A stretch of 64,000 bases of DNA. Source: Goleter apudmare HA4340-LM2. Lineage in GTDB: Bacteria; Cyanobacteriota; Cyanobacteriia; Cyanobacteriales; Nostocaceae. Positions 8,941 to 19,300 of this stretch are shown piece by piece (the first letter of the stretch is position 1; every line of letters begins with the position of its first letter). The DNA lies in the NCBI GenBank assembly GCA_019359495.1, contig JAHHHF010000087.1:50573-114572 (forward strand). Direction: 5' to 3'. Under the pieces are notes generated by a model. The model searched no databases and was not told where the DNA came from. It saw only the letters and a list, made by a program, of their open reading frames with translations. The position numbers and the translations under genes are program-made.

Positions 8941-10251
8941 TTATTTACAAATCGGAATAGTAATTACAAATTCACAACCCTGTCCTAAAACTGAATGTAC
9001 TTCTAAGTTACCCCCGTGCTTTTCAACAATAATTTGACGCGCAATTGATAATCCTAGTCCTGTACCTTTTCCCACAGGCTTGGTTGTGAATAAATTTTCA
9101 AATACTTTTTTCCGAACCTCTGGTATCATTCCCATCCCATTATCTTTAATCCGGATTAAAACACTTGTCTGATCTAAATTTAGTTCTGTACTAATCCAAA
9201 TTTTAGGATTGGTATTTACTTCTCCTAGCTTATGCACAAATTTATTATTGATGAATGACTCTTCTAAAGCATCAATTGCATTCGCTAAAATATTCATAAA
9301 AACTTGATTAAGTTGTCCAGGATAACATTCAATTTGGTTCAAGTTTGCATAATTTCTCATCACTTCAATTTCAGGCATATGATCAGAGGCTTTTAAACGG
9401 TGTTTAAGGATTAATATAGTGCTTTCGATTCCCTCATGAATATTACAAGGAATTTTTTGTTCTGTATCAGAACGAGAAAAATTACGTAAGCTAGTACTGA
9501 TATCACGAATACGTTGTACACCATCTTTCATGGAAGAAATTAAGTTAGGTAAATCGAGGCGTACATAATCTAAGTCAATCGCTACAATTTCTTTTTGAAT
9601 CTCTGGAACAGGCTGAGGATAGTGCTGTTCATAGAGTTTAATCAGGTTCAGCATATTTTGGCAATATACTGATGCGTGATTGAGATTACCATATATAAAA
9701 CCAACTGGATTATTGATTTCATGAGCAACTCCGGCAATTAATTGACCGAGAGCAGACATTTTTTCTCTATGTACAAGCTGCAATTGAGAAGATTGTAATT
9801 CTTGTAATGCTTGGGAAAGTTCTGCTGTTCTTTCTGCAACTATTTTTTCCAGGTTTTTGGTTAAATTCCGTAGTTGTAGGTGAGTTTTTATCCGAGCTAA
9901 TAATTCTTCCTCTTGGAAAGGCTTGGTAATGTAATCGACAGCCCCCAAACTCAGACCATTGACCTTACTTTCCGTATCAGAAATTGCCGTCATAAAAATG
10001 ATCGGAATATCACAAGTTAGTATATTTTGCTTTAACAATTTACAGGTTTCAAAACCATCTATTCCTGGCATTACTAAATCTAGTAAAATTAAATCTGGTA
10101 GTTTATATTGAATTTGATTTAATGCTTTCTCACCATTAGTTGCTGTAATAACTTCTAGCCCTGCATTGGTCAATATTTGAGAAATAAAAGCTATGTTAGT
10201 AGGGGTGTCATCTACTACTAAAATCAAGCCTTTTTCTGATATAATTGGCAT
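8941..10251 (-). CDS. Response regulator-histidine kinase (REC-HK)
   Basis: The 436-residue protein begins with a receiver domain (residues about 9-122): acidic pair VVDD, phospho-acceptor Asp in DLILLDLVMPGIDGFE and conserved Lys in YITKPFQ. A coiled-coil linker (about 125-165) precedes a histidine kinase core with the H-box LIAGVAHEINNPVGFIYGN near residue 176. The ATPase motifs follow: N-box [22 protein letters not shown] and [11 protein letters not shown]. It has no membrane segment and is probably a soluble kinase driven by an upstream phosphodonor. The neighbouring kinase (10926-12212) has the same architecture and is a likely paralogue. Confidence 0.93.
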   Translation of the reverse strand: MPIISEKGLILVVDDTPTNIAFISQILTNAGLEVITATNGEKALNQIQYKLPDLILLDLVMPGIDGFETCKLLKQNILTCDIPIIFMTAISDTESKVNGLSLGAVDYITKPFQEEELLARIKTHLQLRNLTKNLEKIVAERTAELSQALQELQSSQLQLVHREKMSALGQLIAGVAHEINNPVGFIYGNLNHASVYCQNMLNLIKLYEQHYPQPVPEIQKEIVAIDLDYVRLDLPNLISSMKDGVQRIRDISTSLRNFSRSDTEQKIPCNIHEGIESTILILKHRLKASDHMPEIEVMRNYANLNQIECYPGQLNQVFMNILANAIDALEESFINNKFVHKLGEVNTNPKIWISTELNLDQTSVLIRIKDNGMGMIPEVRKKVFENLFTTKPVGKGTGLGLSIARQIIVEKHGGNLEVHSVLGQGCEFVITIPICK

Positions 10252-10524
10252 TATTTATACCTACTATTTACTAGATTTTATAATTAAATTTTTGTTCAAA
10301 TTTGCCCAAAAAATTTATACTCTATTATTCTATGTTGCCCATATTTCATGAAAATCAGAACAGGTTCTAATTAAAATTTCATCGAGATAGGTGAATAAAT
10401 ATATTAATAAAATGAGGAATTTGGTATATAACTTTTATCGTATATTTTCAAAGTCTGATAAGATATAAAATGGTTTGCTATTTGCCAAACTATATCTCAA
10501 AATATACTGGGCGATCGCTCCTAA

Positions 10525-10861
10525 TCAATCATCGGCTTTTACCGGAATAGTAATAGTAAAACTTGTACCTTGTCCTAGTACTGAATCTACCTCCAGAGTT
10601 CCTCTATTAAGTTATTGAGTCTTGCTGAAACTATAGTACTAAGGAGATTTCACCACCTGTTGTTCCACCAATTAACTCAATCCCCGGAAAAGCCTGATTA
10701 ATTCGTTGTAACACCAGGGAATGCTCAAAATCAATTGCCGCAAAAAGAATTGCTGCTTGTGGGATGTTTGCTCCTAAAGAGGCGCTACACTGTTGGAGAA
10801 CTTCCTCAACTGCTGACAGAGAATCTGGATCGTTACTGTGACCCACTACTACATTAAGCAT
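10525..10861 (-). pseudogene. Remnant of a FIST-domain histidine kinase (internal deletion)
   Basis: From 10861 the frame encodes the start of a FIST domain: MLNVVVGHSNDPDS, QAAILFAAIDFEHS and FPGIELIGGTTGGEIS. It stops at 10631. Immediately downstream, after a short disrupted stretch, the reverse strand encodes the last residues of a kinase ATPase domain (RGTLEVDSVLGQGTSFTITI) ending in TGA at 10525-10527. The rest of FIST and nearly all of the kinase are gone. FIST domains are input domains thought to bind small ligands such as amino acids. The remnant sits between two intact REC-HK genes on the same strand. Confidence 0.8.
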
Positions 10862-10925
10862 AAATCTATGATTTTAGGGAAAATTACCTTTCTACATCAC
10901 TATTGTTCCCAAATTTTTAGACAGA

Positions 10926-12212
10926 TTATACCGATTCCTGAATCGGAAGTTGGATGATAAACTCTGTACCCTCTCCTAGTGCTGAATTAACCTCCAGAGT
11001 GCCTCCATGTTTTTCGACAATGATTTGATATGTTATTGATAATCCTAAACCTGTTCCTTTTCCTACAGGCTTGGTTGTAAATAAATGATCAAATATTTTT
11101 TGTTTAACTTGTTCTGTCATGCCCACGCCATTATCTTTAATCCTAATAAAAGCATAATTTCTATCTTGAGTGAGAGTAGTTTGAATTAAAATTTTATTAG
11201 GATTAGCTTCTATTTCAGAATAGCTACGTCCTATATTAGATTCTTCTATAGCATCAATAGCATTAGCTAAAAGATTCATAAATACCTGATTCAGTTGTCC
11301 AGGAAAGCATTCTATATCTGGCAAATCACCATAATTTCTAATCACTTCAATAGCAGGATGAATGTCTGAAGCTTTTAATCGGTGTTTAAGAATTAAGATA
11401 GTGCTATTTATACCATTATGGATATTAAAGGGAATTTTTATAGCGCTGTCAGCACGAGAAAAAGTTCTTAAAGAAAGACTGACATCACAGATACGCTCTA
11501 CTCCATCCTCCATTGAGTTAAGAATTTGTGGCAGATCTTTTAAAAGATAATCCAACTCTATTTTGGTTTCATATTCCTGAATTTCTTCTTGAGAAGCTGG
11601 TTTTTTGTATAGGTAAATCAGTTCAATTAAATTTTTTATATATTGCTGAACATAAAGAAGATTGCCTTGAATAAAACCAAGAGGATTGTTAATTTCGTGA
11701 GCTACCCCTGCAACCAACTCTCCTAAAGTAGACATTTTGTCACTCTGTGCCAACTGGAATTGTGATTGTTGTAGCTGCTCAACAGTGGCATTTAGCTCTG
11801 TTGCTCGTTGTTCTAGCTTTTGATTAAGTTGATGCAGTTTCAAGTGAACATGTACACGGGCAAGTACATCTTCAGGTTGAAACGGCTTGGTAATGTAATC
11901 TACTGCACCGACAGTGAAGCCTTTGGCTTTATCCACCGCGTCTGTTAGTGCTGTCATAAAGATGACTGGAATATTGCGAGCAGCTTCTTTTTCTTTGAAG
12001 CGGCGGCAAGTTTCAAAGCCATCGATTCCTGGCATCATCACATCTAACAGGATAATGTCTGGGATGACTATTTCTAATTTCTCTAAGGCACTCTCACCGC
12101 TTTTAGCTACCAACACTCGAAAACCTGATGTTTGCAAAAAATCAAACAGTACCTTGGTATTGGTGGGATTATCATCAACAATCATAATTAAGCTTTGTTT
12201 GTCATTAAGCAT
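10926..12212 (-). CDS. Response regulator-histidine kinase (REC-HK), paralogue of 8941-10251
   Basis: The 428-residue protein has a receiver domain (VDDNPTN, Asp in DIILLDVMMPGIDGFE, Lys in YITKPFQ), a coiled-coil linker and a kinase core. Its H-box is LVAGVAHEINNPLGFIQGN, its N-box is NLLANAIDAIEE, and its glycine boxes are IKDNGVGM and [11 protein letters not shown]. Layout and wording closely follow the downstream kinase at 8941-10251, so the two are probably duplicates flanking the lost FIST kinase. The broken gene upstream ends only 11 bases before this start, which suggests one former operon. Confidence 0.93.
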   Translation of the reverse strand: MLNDKQSLIMIVDDNPTNTKVLFDFLQTSGFRVLVAKSGESALEKLEIVIPDIILLDVMMPGIDGFETCRRFKEKEAARNIPVIFMTALTDAVDKAKGFTVGAVDYITKPFQPEDVLARVHVHLKLHQLNQKLEQRATELNATVEQLQQSQFQLAQSDKMSTLGELVAGVAHEINNPLGFIQGNLLYVQQYIKNLIELIYLYKKPASQEEIQEYETKIELDYLLKDLPQILNSMEDGVERICDVSLSLRTFSRADSAIKIPFNIHNGINSTILILKHRLKASDIHPAIEVIRNYGDLPDIECFPGQLNQVFMNLLANAIDAIEESNIGRSYSEIEANPNKILIQTTLTQDRNYAFIRIKDNGVGMTEQVKQKIFDHLFTTKPVGKGTGLGLSITYQIIVEKHGGTLEVNSALGEGTEFIIQLPIQESV

Positions 12213-12223
12213 ATTTATTTTGA

Positions 12224-12929
12224 TCAGAAATATTGTTTAATTAACTTCAAAATAGCTTCTTCATCGAGTTCTCCAGTTAGTTTCAGTAACTTGGTTGTAA
12301 AGGTCTGATATTGACTATCCAACTGCTGTAATCTGAGAGGTTGTTTGAAAAATCTAAATTAACACCACCCCGGTGATTAGAAATCGCGCGCCACTTGCTA
12401 CAAGTCGGGAAACCCGCCCAAAGCAGTGGCTTGGCTATACAGACAAAACCTGCCTCCGCAGGTTTCAAATCCTTGATTTTGTGTTAGTCCACGGAAGTGG
12501 ACTTTGCCTGTGTAGTAGCGAATTATATTCGCCCAAAACTTTTCAAACTCTAAGAATAATGCTTCCAATTGTGCAGCCATTTTGTTAAAAGATTGGGTCA
12601 ATCTTTCTAATTCGTCTATACCTTTAATTTCTAGCTTTTGCCCTATTTCTCCGAGGCGATCGCCTAGTAAAGCCGACTCAAAATGATCATCAATTTGGCA
12701 TCCTAATCTTAGTGCGGGGTTTCCCCTGCATTAGTTTGCCCATTCTTCTAGCGTTGATATCATCCAGCGTATTTACCTGCCACCCCACCGCGTCGTCCAG
12801 AAATCTCCAGGCGATCGCTTGTATATTCAGTGCTTCATCAAAATCACTGATATCACTTAGCGTAAATTTGTCTTTTTGCCATCCTATCTTAGACTGGTAT
12901 TTGCTTGATACTACTAGTATATTCACCAC
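12224..12929 (-). pseudogene. Broken coiled-coil gene upstream of the REC-HK operon
   Basis: Three pieces on the same strand seem to belong together. 12929-12690 begins MVNILVVSSKYQSKIGWQKD. A shifted-frame segment around 12710-12540 reads LLGDRLGEIGQKLEIKGID and LTQSFNKMAAQLEALFLEFE. A C-terminal piece reads LRLQQLDSQYQTFTTKLLKL and ends in TGA at 12224-12226. A frameshift separates the first two, and a compound repeat (about 12337-12540) separates the last two. The segment DELERLTQSFNKMAAQLEA resembles the end of a HAMP or coiled-coil signalling helix. I do not recognise the whole protein. Position suggests it once fed the kinases downstream. Confidence 0.65.
12337..12540. repeat. Compound (nested) palindromic element inside a broken gene
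   Basis: The block contains several palindromes in a row: CCCCGGTGATTAG, the GCCACTTGCTACAAGTCGGG to GCAGTGGC element (12387-12432), AAACCTGCCTCCGCAGGTTT, AGTCCACGGAAGTGGACT and GCGAATTATATTCGC. It interrupts a coding-like frame on the minus strand. The 12387-12432 part matches free-standing copies elsewhere in the window. It therefore appears to have inserted into a larger element that had itself inserted into the gene. The left edge (AGAGGTTGTTTGAAAAA) resembles the end of the transposase remnant near 56811-56830. Confidence 0.7.
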
Positions 12930-13854
12930 TAGTTAAATTTAATACTTAAGATTGATGAGACTAACTACATCTACAATTAGGCATATTTTTTTGATCGTGA
13001 GAACTTGTTTACCTGTTGTTTGTTTTATATACCCAACTCTTATCTAGACATTTATCGATATTTAAATCAACAGTAACTGACAAAAAGCCATTCTGTTTTT
13101 ATAGTTATAAATCAGCAAACCCTTATACTTACGTAGTCAATTGTCAATAAATATAATTTTTGTCAATTAGCACAAATGGAAATTTGTCAAGTTGTTTATC
13201 AGCTTAATGCTTAATAAATTCTTAAAATATTTTCAATTTTGGTTTCAAAGCTGTTAATAAATATCGACGTTATTAAGTAATTTGTAGATATTATGAAGGA
13301 AAATATCTCTTTAGCTATGTTATGAAACTATGACTTTTAAGCATTTAGACTGAAAATAGTTGTTGTTTATATAACCAACTATGATTAGTGTATTTAATTA
13401 AGTACCGTAGATAGTTAATCAAAACTTTATATAATTGTCTATTAATATACAAAATACATAGCTCTTTGAATCCATTTTTTTAAAGTTTCCTCTCCAAAAC
13501 TCGACTTACATCAGGCTTAGACGCTAGACATGACATCTATCTACGCTATATGTTTTTTGTATTTTTAAGTACACGGTCTTAAATATACTTAATTTAAATT
13601 AGTAATTAGAGAGTGTTACTGATTAAAAAAATTAAATAAAAATAAATACTGTTACGTAGTTTAAAGTTTTAAACTTACAGCTTCACATTTTAACACTATC
13701 AGCAACAGTAGCGAGTGTGAACTATACAGTGTGACTAAAAGTGCTGTAAGAGTAATTTTTTCTCAAGTTATATCTTGGGAGATTTCAGACACTCAAGCTG
13801 TTCTGGGTGCATGTGAGTCGTTTTTTATCGTCACTCTAGATCACCAAACTTTTT
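12930..13854. other. Long AT-rich gene-free region upstream of the terpene cyclase
   Basis: About 925 bases hold no credible frame on either strand. Base composition is strongly A/T-biased compared with neighbours, and no strong inverted repeat was seen. The last 100 bases before 13855 must include the leader of the terpene cyclase gene, but no clear ribosome-binding site or promoter was identified. It may be decayed DNA or an extended regulatory region. Confidence 0.5.
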
Positions 13855-14823
13855 ATGAACAACTTAATTTTCCCGGATTTATACTGTCCGTTCCCAGCAC
13901 AAATTAATCAGCATGTCGATGTTCTGGAAGATCATGCTATGGAATGGGCATTACGTTTTAACCTACTTAGAGATGAATTATCTTATCAACGGTTTCGTAA
14001 ATCAAAATTTCATTCACTAGCTGCAAGTACATATCCTAACTGTCAGGTAGAAGAATTGAAGATCGCAAACGACATAATCGGTTTATTATTTGTTTGGGAT
14101 GATCAATGTGATATTTCGGACTTAGGAAAACAACCTGAAATCGTAAATACTTACTGCAACAGATTTATAGAAATTTTAAATGGAGCAAAACTCACACATA
14201 AAGATACACCCCTAACTTATGCCTTAAGTGATGTCAGGAAAAGAATAATTAAATCAGGGAATTTAACATTCTTCCATCATTTCGTTCACAGTTTTGAAGA
14301 CTACTTTAATGGATGTATTGAAGAAGCAAATAACCGATTGAACATAAATATACCTACTCTAGAAAATTATATTAAGATACGTAGCTCTGTCTCAGCTGTG
14401 GCTCTTTGTCTTAACTTAATTGAGTTTTGCGATTGGGTGAAGATTCCGTACATTTTACGTAATAATGAAGTATTTAAAAAGATAAATCAGAAGGCAATTA
14501 ATATTATTGCCTGGTCTAATGATATTTTGTCAGTTCAGAGAGAAATATCAACAGGTCATGTCCATAATTTAGTATTAATATTGCATTACCAGCAAAAATT
14601 GCCGTTAGAAAAAGCTATCAGATTTGCTGTAGAAATGCATGACGAGGAAGTAAGAGAGCTAATTAATTTAGAGAAACAAATACCATCTGTCGGGATAGAA
14701 GTAGATGGCGAGATTTCAAAATATATATCTGGGTTACATTCCTGGATTAGCGGACATATAGATTGGTACTCTCACTCTGGGCGCTATCAGATTGCAGAAA
14801 GTACTCAATTATGTGCATCTTAA
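13855..14823 (+). CDS. Sesquiterpene synthase (class I terpene cyclase)
   Basis: The 322-residue product has both metal-binding motifs of bacterial class I terpene cyclases. The Asp-rich motif is VWDDQCD near residue 83, and the NSE motif is NDILSVQRE near residue 223. The effector region and C-terminal RY pair (SGRYQIAE) are also present. Such enzymes ionise farnesyl diphosphate and cyclise it in the cytoplasm. From what I know of Nostoc terpene synthases paired with CYP110 P450s, germacrene- or selinene-type products are plausible, but the product cannot be read from sequence. A P450 follows 70 bases downstream on the same strand, which makes a two-gene biosynthetic unit likely. Confidence 0.92.
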   Translation: MNNLIFPDLYCPFPAQINQHVDVLEDHAMEWALRFNLLRDELSYQRFRKSKFHSLAASTYPNCQVEELKIANDIIGLLFVWDDQCDISDLGKQPEIVNTYCNRFIEILNGAKLTHKDTPLTYALSDVRKRIIKSGNLTFFHHFVHSFEDYFNGCIEEANNRLNINIPTLENYIKIRSSVSAVALCLNLIEFCDWVKIPYILRNNEVFKKINQKAINIIAWSNDILSVQREISTGHVHNLVLILHYQQKLPLEKAIRFAVEMHDEEVRELINLEKQIPSVGIEVDGEISKYISGLHSWISGHIDWYSHSGRYQIAESTQLCAS

Positions 14824-14893
14824 TACAACATGAACATAAACATAATTGAAAAATAATTTATGTTTCCTGTGTAAAATTAAAAAAAATCTGAAG

Positions 14894-16297
14894 ATGAAAA
14901 ATTACAAGCAACTGCCCAATACTCTAAAAACTCCTTCTATTGTGCAGCAAATCCAATGGATTGCTGATCCTGTGGGGTATATGGAGAAAGGTGCTCAACA
15001 ATATCCTGATCTGTTTACTGGTAGGATAGTTGGTTTTGGAGACACTGTAGTATTTGTGAGCCATCCCCAGGGAATTCAGGAAATTTTAACCAACGATAGA
15101 AAAAAGTTTACAGCACCTGGTAAGTTCAATAAAATTGGAATACCAATCGTGGGCAATTATTCAATTGCGTTGCTTGAGGGCAATACTCATAAAGAGCGAC
15201 GACAACTGTTAATGCCTTCTTTTCATGGAGAACGAATGCGTGCTTATGGTCAGTTAATCTGTAATCTGTCCGAACAAGTCTTCACTCAACTACCACAAGA
15301 ACAGCCTTTCTCAGCTTGTGTTGTTATGCAGGACATTTCTTTGCAAGTTATATTGCAAGCGATTTTTGGTTTATATGAAGGTGAACGTTATCAAAAAATT
15401 AAACGGCTTCTGGCATCATTGTTAGATGTCTTTAAATCACCAATTACCTCTAGTTTTCTCATGTTCCCTTTACTACAAAAAGACTTGGGACCCTGGAGTA
15501 CTTGGGGAAACTTTTTACGACTAAGACAGCAAATTGATGATTTGCTTTATGCTGAAATAGCCGAACGTCGGCAGCAACCTGATCCAAATCGCATTGATAT
15601 TCTATCTATGTTGATGTCAGCGCAGGATGAGGAAGGTCAAGCAATGACAGATCAGGAATTGCGAGATGAAGTAATTACTCTGATGTTGGCTTCACATGAA
15701 ACTACAGCAATGTCAATGGCTTGGGCGTTATATTGGATTCATCGTAATTCAGAAGTGCGTGAAAAATTACTCCAAGAATTGGGTAGCCTCGGTGATTCCC
15801 CGGACTATACAAGTATTTTCCGCCTACCTTATCTCACGGCTGTCTGTAATGAAAGTTTGCGGATGTATCCAGTAACGATGTTGACCTTACCTAGGGTAGT
15901 GGAAGAACCAGTAGAGTTATTGGGACATCTTTTGGAGCCTGGGACTGTTGTAGCTGGCAGTATTTATCTCGCCCATCATCGTGAGGATGTGTATCCAGAA
16001 CATAACAAATTTAAGCCAGAGCGCTTTCTCGAACGCCAGTTTTCTGCTTATGAATTTCTGCCCTTTGGTGGTGGTGCTCGTCGCTGTATTGGTCAAGCTT
16101 TGGCACAATTTGAGATGAAATTAGTGCTGGCAACAGTTTTATCACGTTATCAACTTGCATTGGTAGATCAAAAACCAGAGCTTCCTCAACGTCGAGGTGT
16201 TAGCCTTGCACCTAGCAGTGGAATCAAGATGGTCATTACAGGCGATCGCACAAGTCAAAAGCCTTTAGGTACTTTGGTGACGACATCTGCATCCTAG
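14894..16297 (+). CDS. Cytochrome P450, CYP110-like
   Basis: The 467-residue monooxygenase has the I-helix oxygen-activation motif ASHETTA, the K-helix ExxR (NESLRM) and the heme-thiolate loop FLPFGGGARRCIGQALA. No membrane anchor is seen, as expected for a soluble bacterial P450. The ATG at 14894 (MKNYKQLPNTLKTP) fits family N-termini; a longer TTG-started form from 14846 would add an unlikely 16 residues. Its position behind a terpene cyclase suggests that it hydroxylates the cyclised terpene. CYP110 is the common cyanobacterial P450 family. The 3' end stops 11 bases short of the convergent kinase gene. Confidence 0.93.
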   Translation: MKNYKQLPNTLKTPSIVQQIQWIADPVGYMEKGAQQYPDLFTGRIVGFGDTVVFVSHPQGIQEILTNDRKKFTAPGKFNKIGIPIVGNYSIALLEGNTHKERRQLLMPSFHGERMRAYGQLICNLSEQVFTQLPQEQPFSACVVMQDISLQVILQAIFGLYEGERYQKIKRLLASLLDVFKSPITSSFLMFPLLQKDLGPWSTWGNFLRLRQQIDDLLYAEIAERRQQPDPNRIDILSMLMSAQDEEGQAMTDQELRDEVITLMLASHETTAMSMAWALYWIHRNSEVREKLLQELGSLGDSPDYTSIFRLPYLTAVCNESLRMYPVTMLTLPRVVEEPVELLGHLLEPGTVVAGSIYLAHHREDVYPEHNKFKPERFLERQFSAYEFLPFGGGARRCIGQALAQFEMKLVLATVLSRYQLALVDQKPELPQRRGVSLAPSSGIKMVITGDRTSQKPLGTLVTTSAS

Positions 16298-16308
16298 GCA
16301 TCTCACTA

Positions 16309-19300
16309 CTACATTGGAATTTCAATCACAAACTCTGTTCCCTCTCCTAGTATAGAACTACAAGTTAACTTACCTTTGTGTTTGTCTACTACAACTTGAT
16401 AGCTAATCGATAACCCCAACCCCGTACCACTGCCAATTGGTTTAGTGGTAAAAAATGGGTCAAACACTTTCTGTCGGATTGCTTCGTTCATTCCAGAACC
16501 GTTGTCAGCGATCCGAATTTTGACTGTGTGATTGTCTACTAGTTCAGTACTAATTCTAATTATAGGAGTATCAGATTGACTATTTTTTGTTCCCTCTTCT
16601 AAAGCATCGATCGCATTACTGATGATATTCATAAACACCTGGTTGAGTTGACCGGCATAACAACTCACTTCTGGTAACTTTCCAAATTCCTTAACCACCT
16701 CAATTTCTCGACGATTATTTTGCTCATTAATTCGGTGTTGCAAAATCATTAAGGTGTTATCAATACCTTCATGAATATCTACAGGCTTCATTTCAGATTC
16801 ATCTAAACGAGAGAAGTTGCGTAATCCTAAAACAATATTTCGGATGCGTGAGCTACCAACTTTCATAGAATCTAAAAGCTTAGGCAAATCTTCCACCAAA
16901 AACTCTATGTCTATTTCCTCATTTTTATCTTCAATCAAAGGAGAAGGATGAGGATATTCTTGTTGATAAATACTAATCAAATCTAGCAAGTCTTTCACAT
17001 ACTCACTAGCATGAGCAATATTGCCATGAATGAAATTAATCGGATTATTGATTTCATGGGCAATTCCCGCCACCATTTGCCCTAAAGAAGACATTTTTTC
17101 ACTTTGAATCAATTGGGTTTGGGTGCGTTGTAATTCCTCAAGAGTCTGTTGTAAATCTTGATTTTTTTCATTAAGTTCATGTGTTCTCTCCTCAACTTTT
17201 TCTTCTAACTTATGATTATATTCCTCCAGATTTTCATTAGCTTCTGCCAAATTCGTGTAGAGAATGGCATTCTCTAAGGAGATTGCTGCTTGAGTGGTGA
17301 GGAGTTTGAGCAGTTCTATGCGATCGCGTGTAAATGCTCCTGTCGTGAGATTATTTTCTAGGTAAATAATCCCCAGCATTTTATTTTGATTAATAATCGG
17401 GATACACAACAGGCTTTTTGGTTGTTCACGGATAATATACCTATCGTCAATGAGGGATATGTCAGCTTTAGCATCATCAACTACTAAAGTTTCTAGAGTG
17501 CGTTTGACATAGTTAATCAAAGTAATTGGAACATCATTACTAGACTCTAAGTTAGTTGCTGGAAATTTTGTATTTGCATTAGAACTGACTGCGGTGAGCT
17601 TTAAGTTTAAGTTATTACCTTTGCTTAAAATCAGCGCACCTTTAGAAGCTCCCGCATTCTCCATGACAACTCTCATTAAGGTAGAAATTAATTGCTCAAG
17701 CTCTATTTCTCCAGAGAGTGCTTGAGATGCCTTGACAACGGATGCTAAGTCTAAAGAATCTGAAATACTCGTCTTTGAGGCAATAATCGTTTGCTGATTG
17801 CTTAAACTCGATAAGGATTTACTATGAGAATGAGTGGTTTTTTCGCTAGGTTGAAAACCAAGCTTCTCTTGCTGAAGAATCGGAGTTAGCAATTGGGGAT
17901 AACGTTTTGCCAAGTCTTCTACTTTCGCTTTTGCTCCCCAGCGACTGTAGCAGTAGTAAGCGTCAGTTAGGTAGGTTTGGGCAATCTTATTTTTGCCCCA
18001 TTCTAGATAGAACCTAGCCGCCAGCTCATTAGCGAGAGCTTCTTCATTGAGATACTCATGTTCTTTAGCGAGAGAGATAGCGCGATCGTAACATTCTATA
18101 GCGTCGAGATATTGATTGAGAACCCGATGCTGTTCTGCCTTCACTAAATAGAACTTATGTAAATAATTCATTGGGGCATGATCCGCCCATTTATATATCT
18201 TTACCTGAGTTGTCAGTACTCTATTGAGAATGTGCTGTTGCTCAGAATGTGATGCATCAGAATAAACTGCTAATCTAGCAAGTGAATCATAAAAATATAC
18301 AAGAGGAACAATTTGATTACCTACACCATTTTCTAAATAATTTTCAGCTAATTGTGAATTTTTAATTGCTTGTTCAAAATCACAAAATAGGTAAGCTAAA
18401 AATAGCTTATTGGAATATAAATATAATAGCCCAGTTCTATCTTGAACTTTTTGATGAACTGGCAACATTTTGTCTTCATTGTAGGCTTTACCTATTAAAA
18501 TACAGGGATTTTCTGTAGCTTGTAATAAGTTCAAAACACTTTGCCAATAAATTCCATGCCAGATAAAAGATCTTTTTTGTTTAATATGAAAAATGGCATT
18601 ACTATAAATAGCCATTGCTGATTCTAGACTTGTTAGTTCTTGACCAATAAAATATGCAGCATAGCAATGATTGTAAAGACAATGGCTGGCAAATTCTAAA
18701 TCGCCAGTCTGCAATCCGACGGAATAACCTTGTAATAAATGATTTAATGTGTTTTTTACATGCTCTTTCCAATGACTGATAGCGCCGTAAAATATTAATG
18801 TCATCTTAGCTTCCAGTTCTTGAGCATTGAATTTATCCGTTAATCTTAAAGCCAGATTACCAACTTTATAACCAGACTCAATATCTCCTATGCTTCCACA
18901 AAGAATCAATCCATAAATCACATAAGCATAAGCTGACAATGGAGTATTGCCATATTTGAGAGATAGTTCGATTTTTTTAAGAATTATAAGCAGGAAAAGC
19001 TGAGGATTAGTTTGATAAACTGAAACAGACAAACTGGATAATATATGCATTATTGCTAAGTTTGTGCCTTCAGTCATCTCTGGCAGATCGAGTAAATCCT
19101 CAATATTCCTACCATCCATTTTTAATGCTACTTCTGCCATTGCTAGTTGAACATCAGATTGGCTAGGATTTTCAGGAAGTGCAACACCCAACAATTTTAA
19201 AAAATCTAGCCCAGCATTAACAGCTTCTAGGGCTTTGTTTTGCATTCCTAAAGCTTTAATTTTAATTTCAATAACTTTCACCTTTTCTAGCAGTGTTTTA

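Noticed and set aside
12283..12601. Short open frames in the nested repeat region
   Set aside because: They are translations of palindromic elements joined to remnants of the broken gene. None has a start signal of its own.
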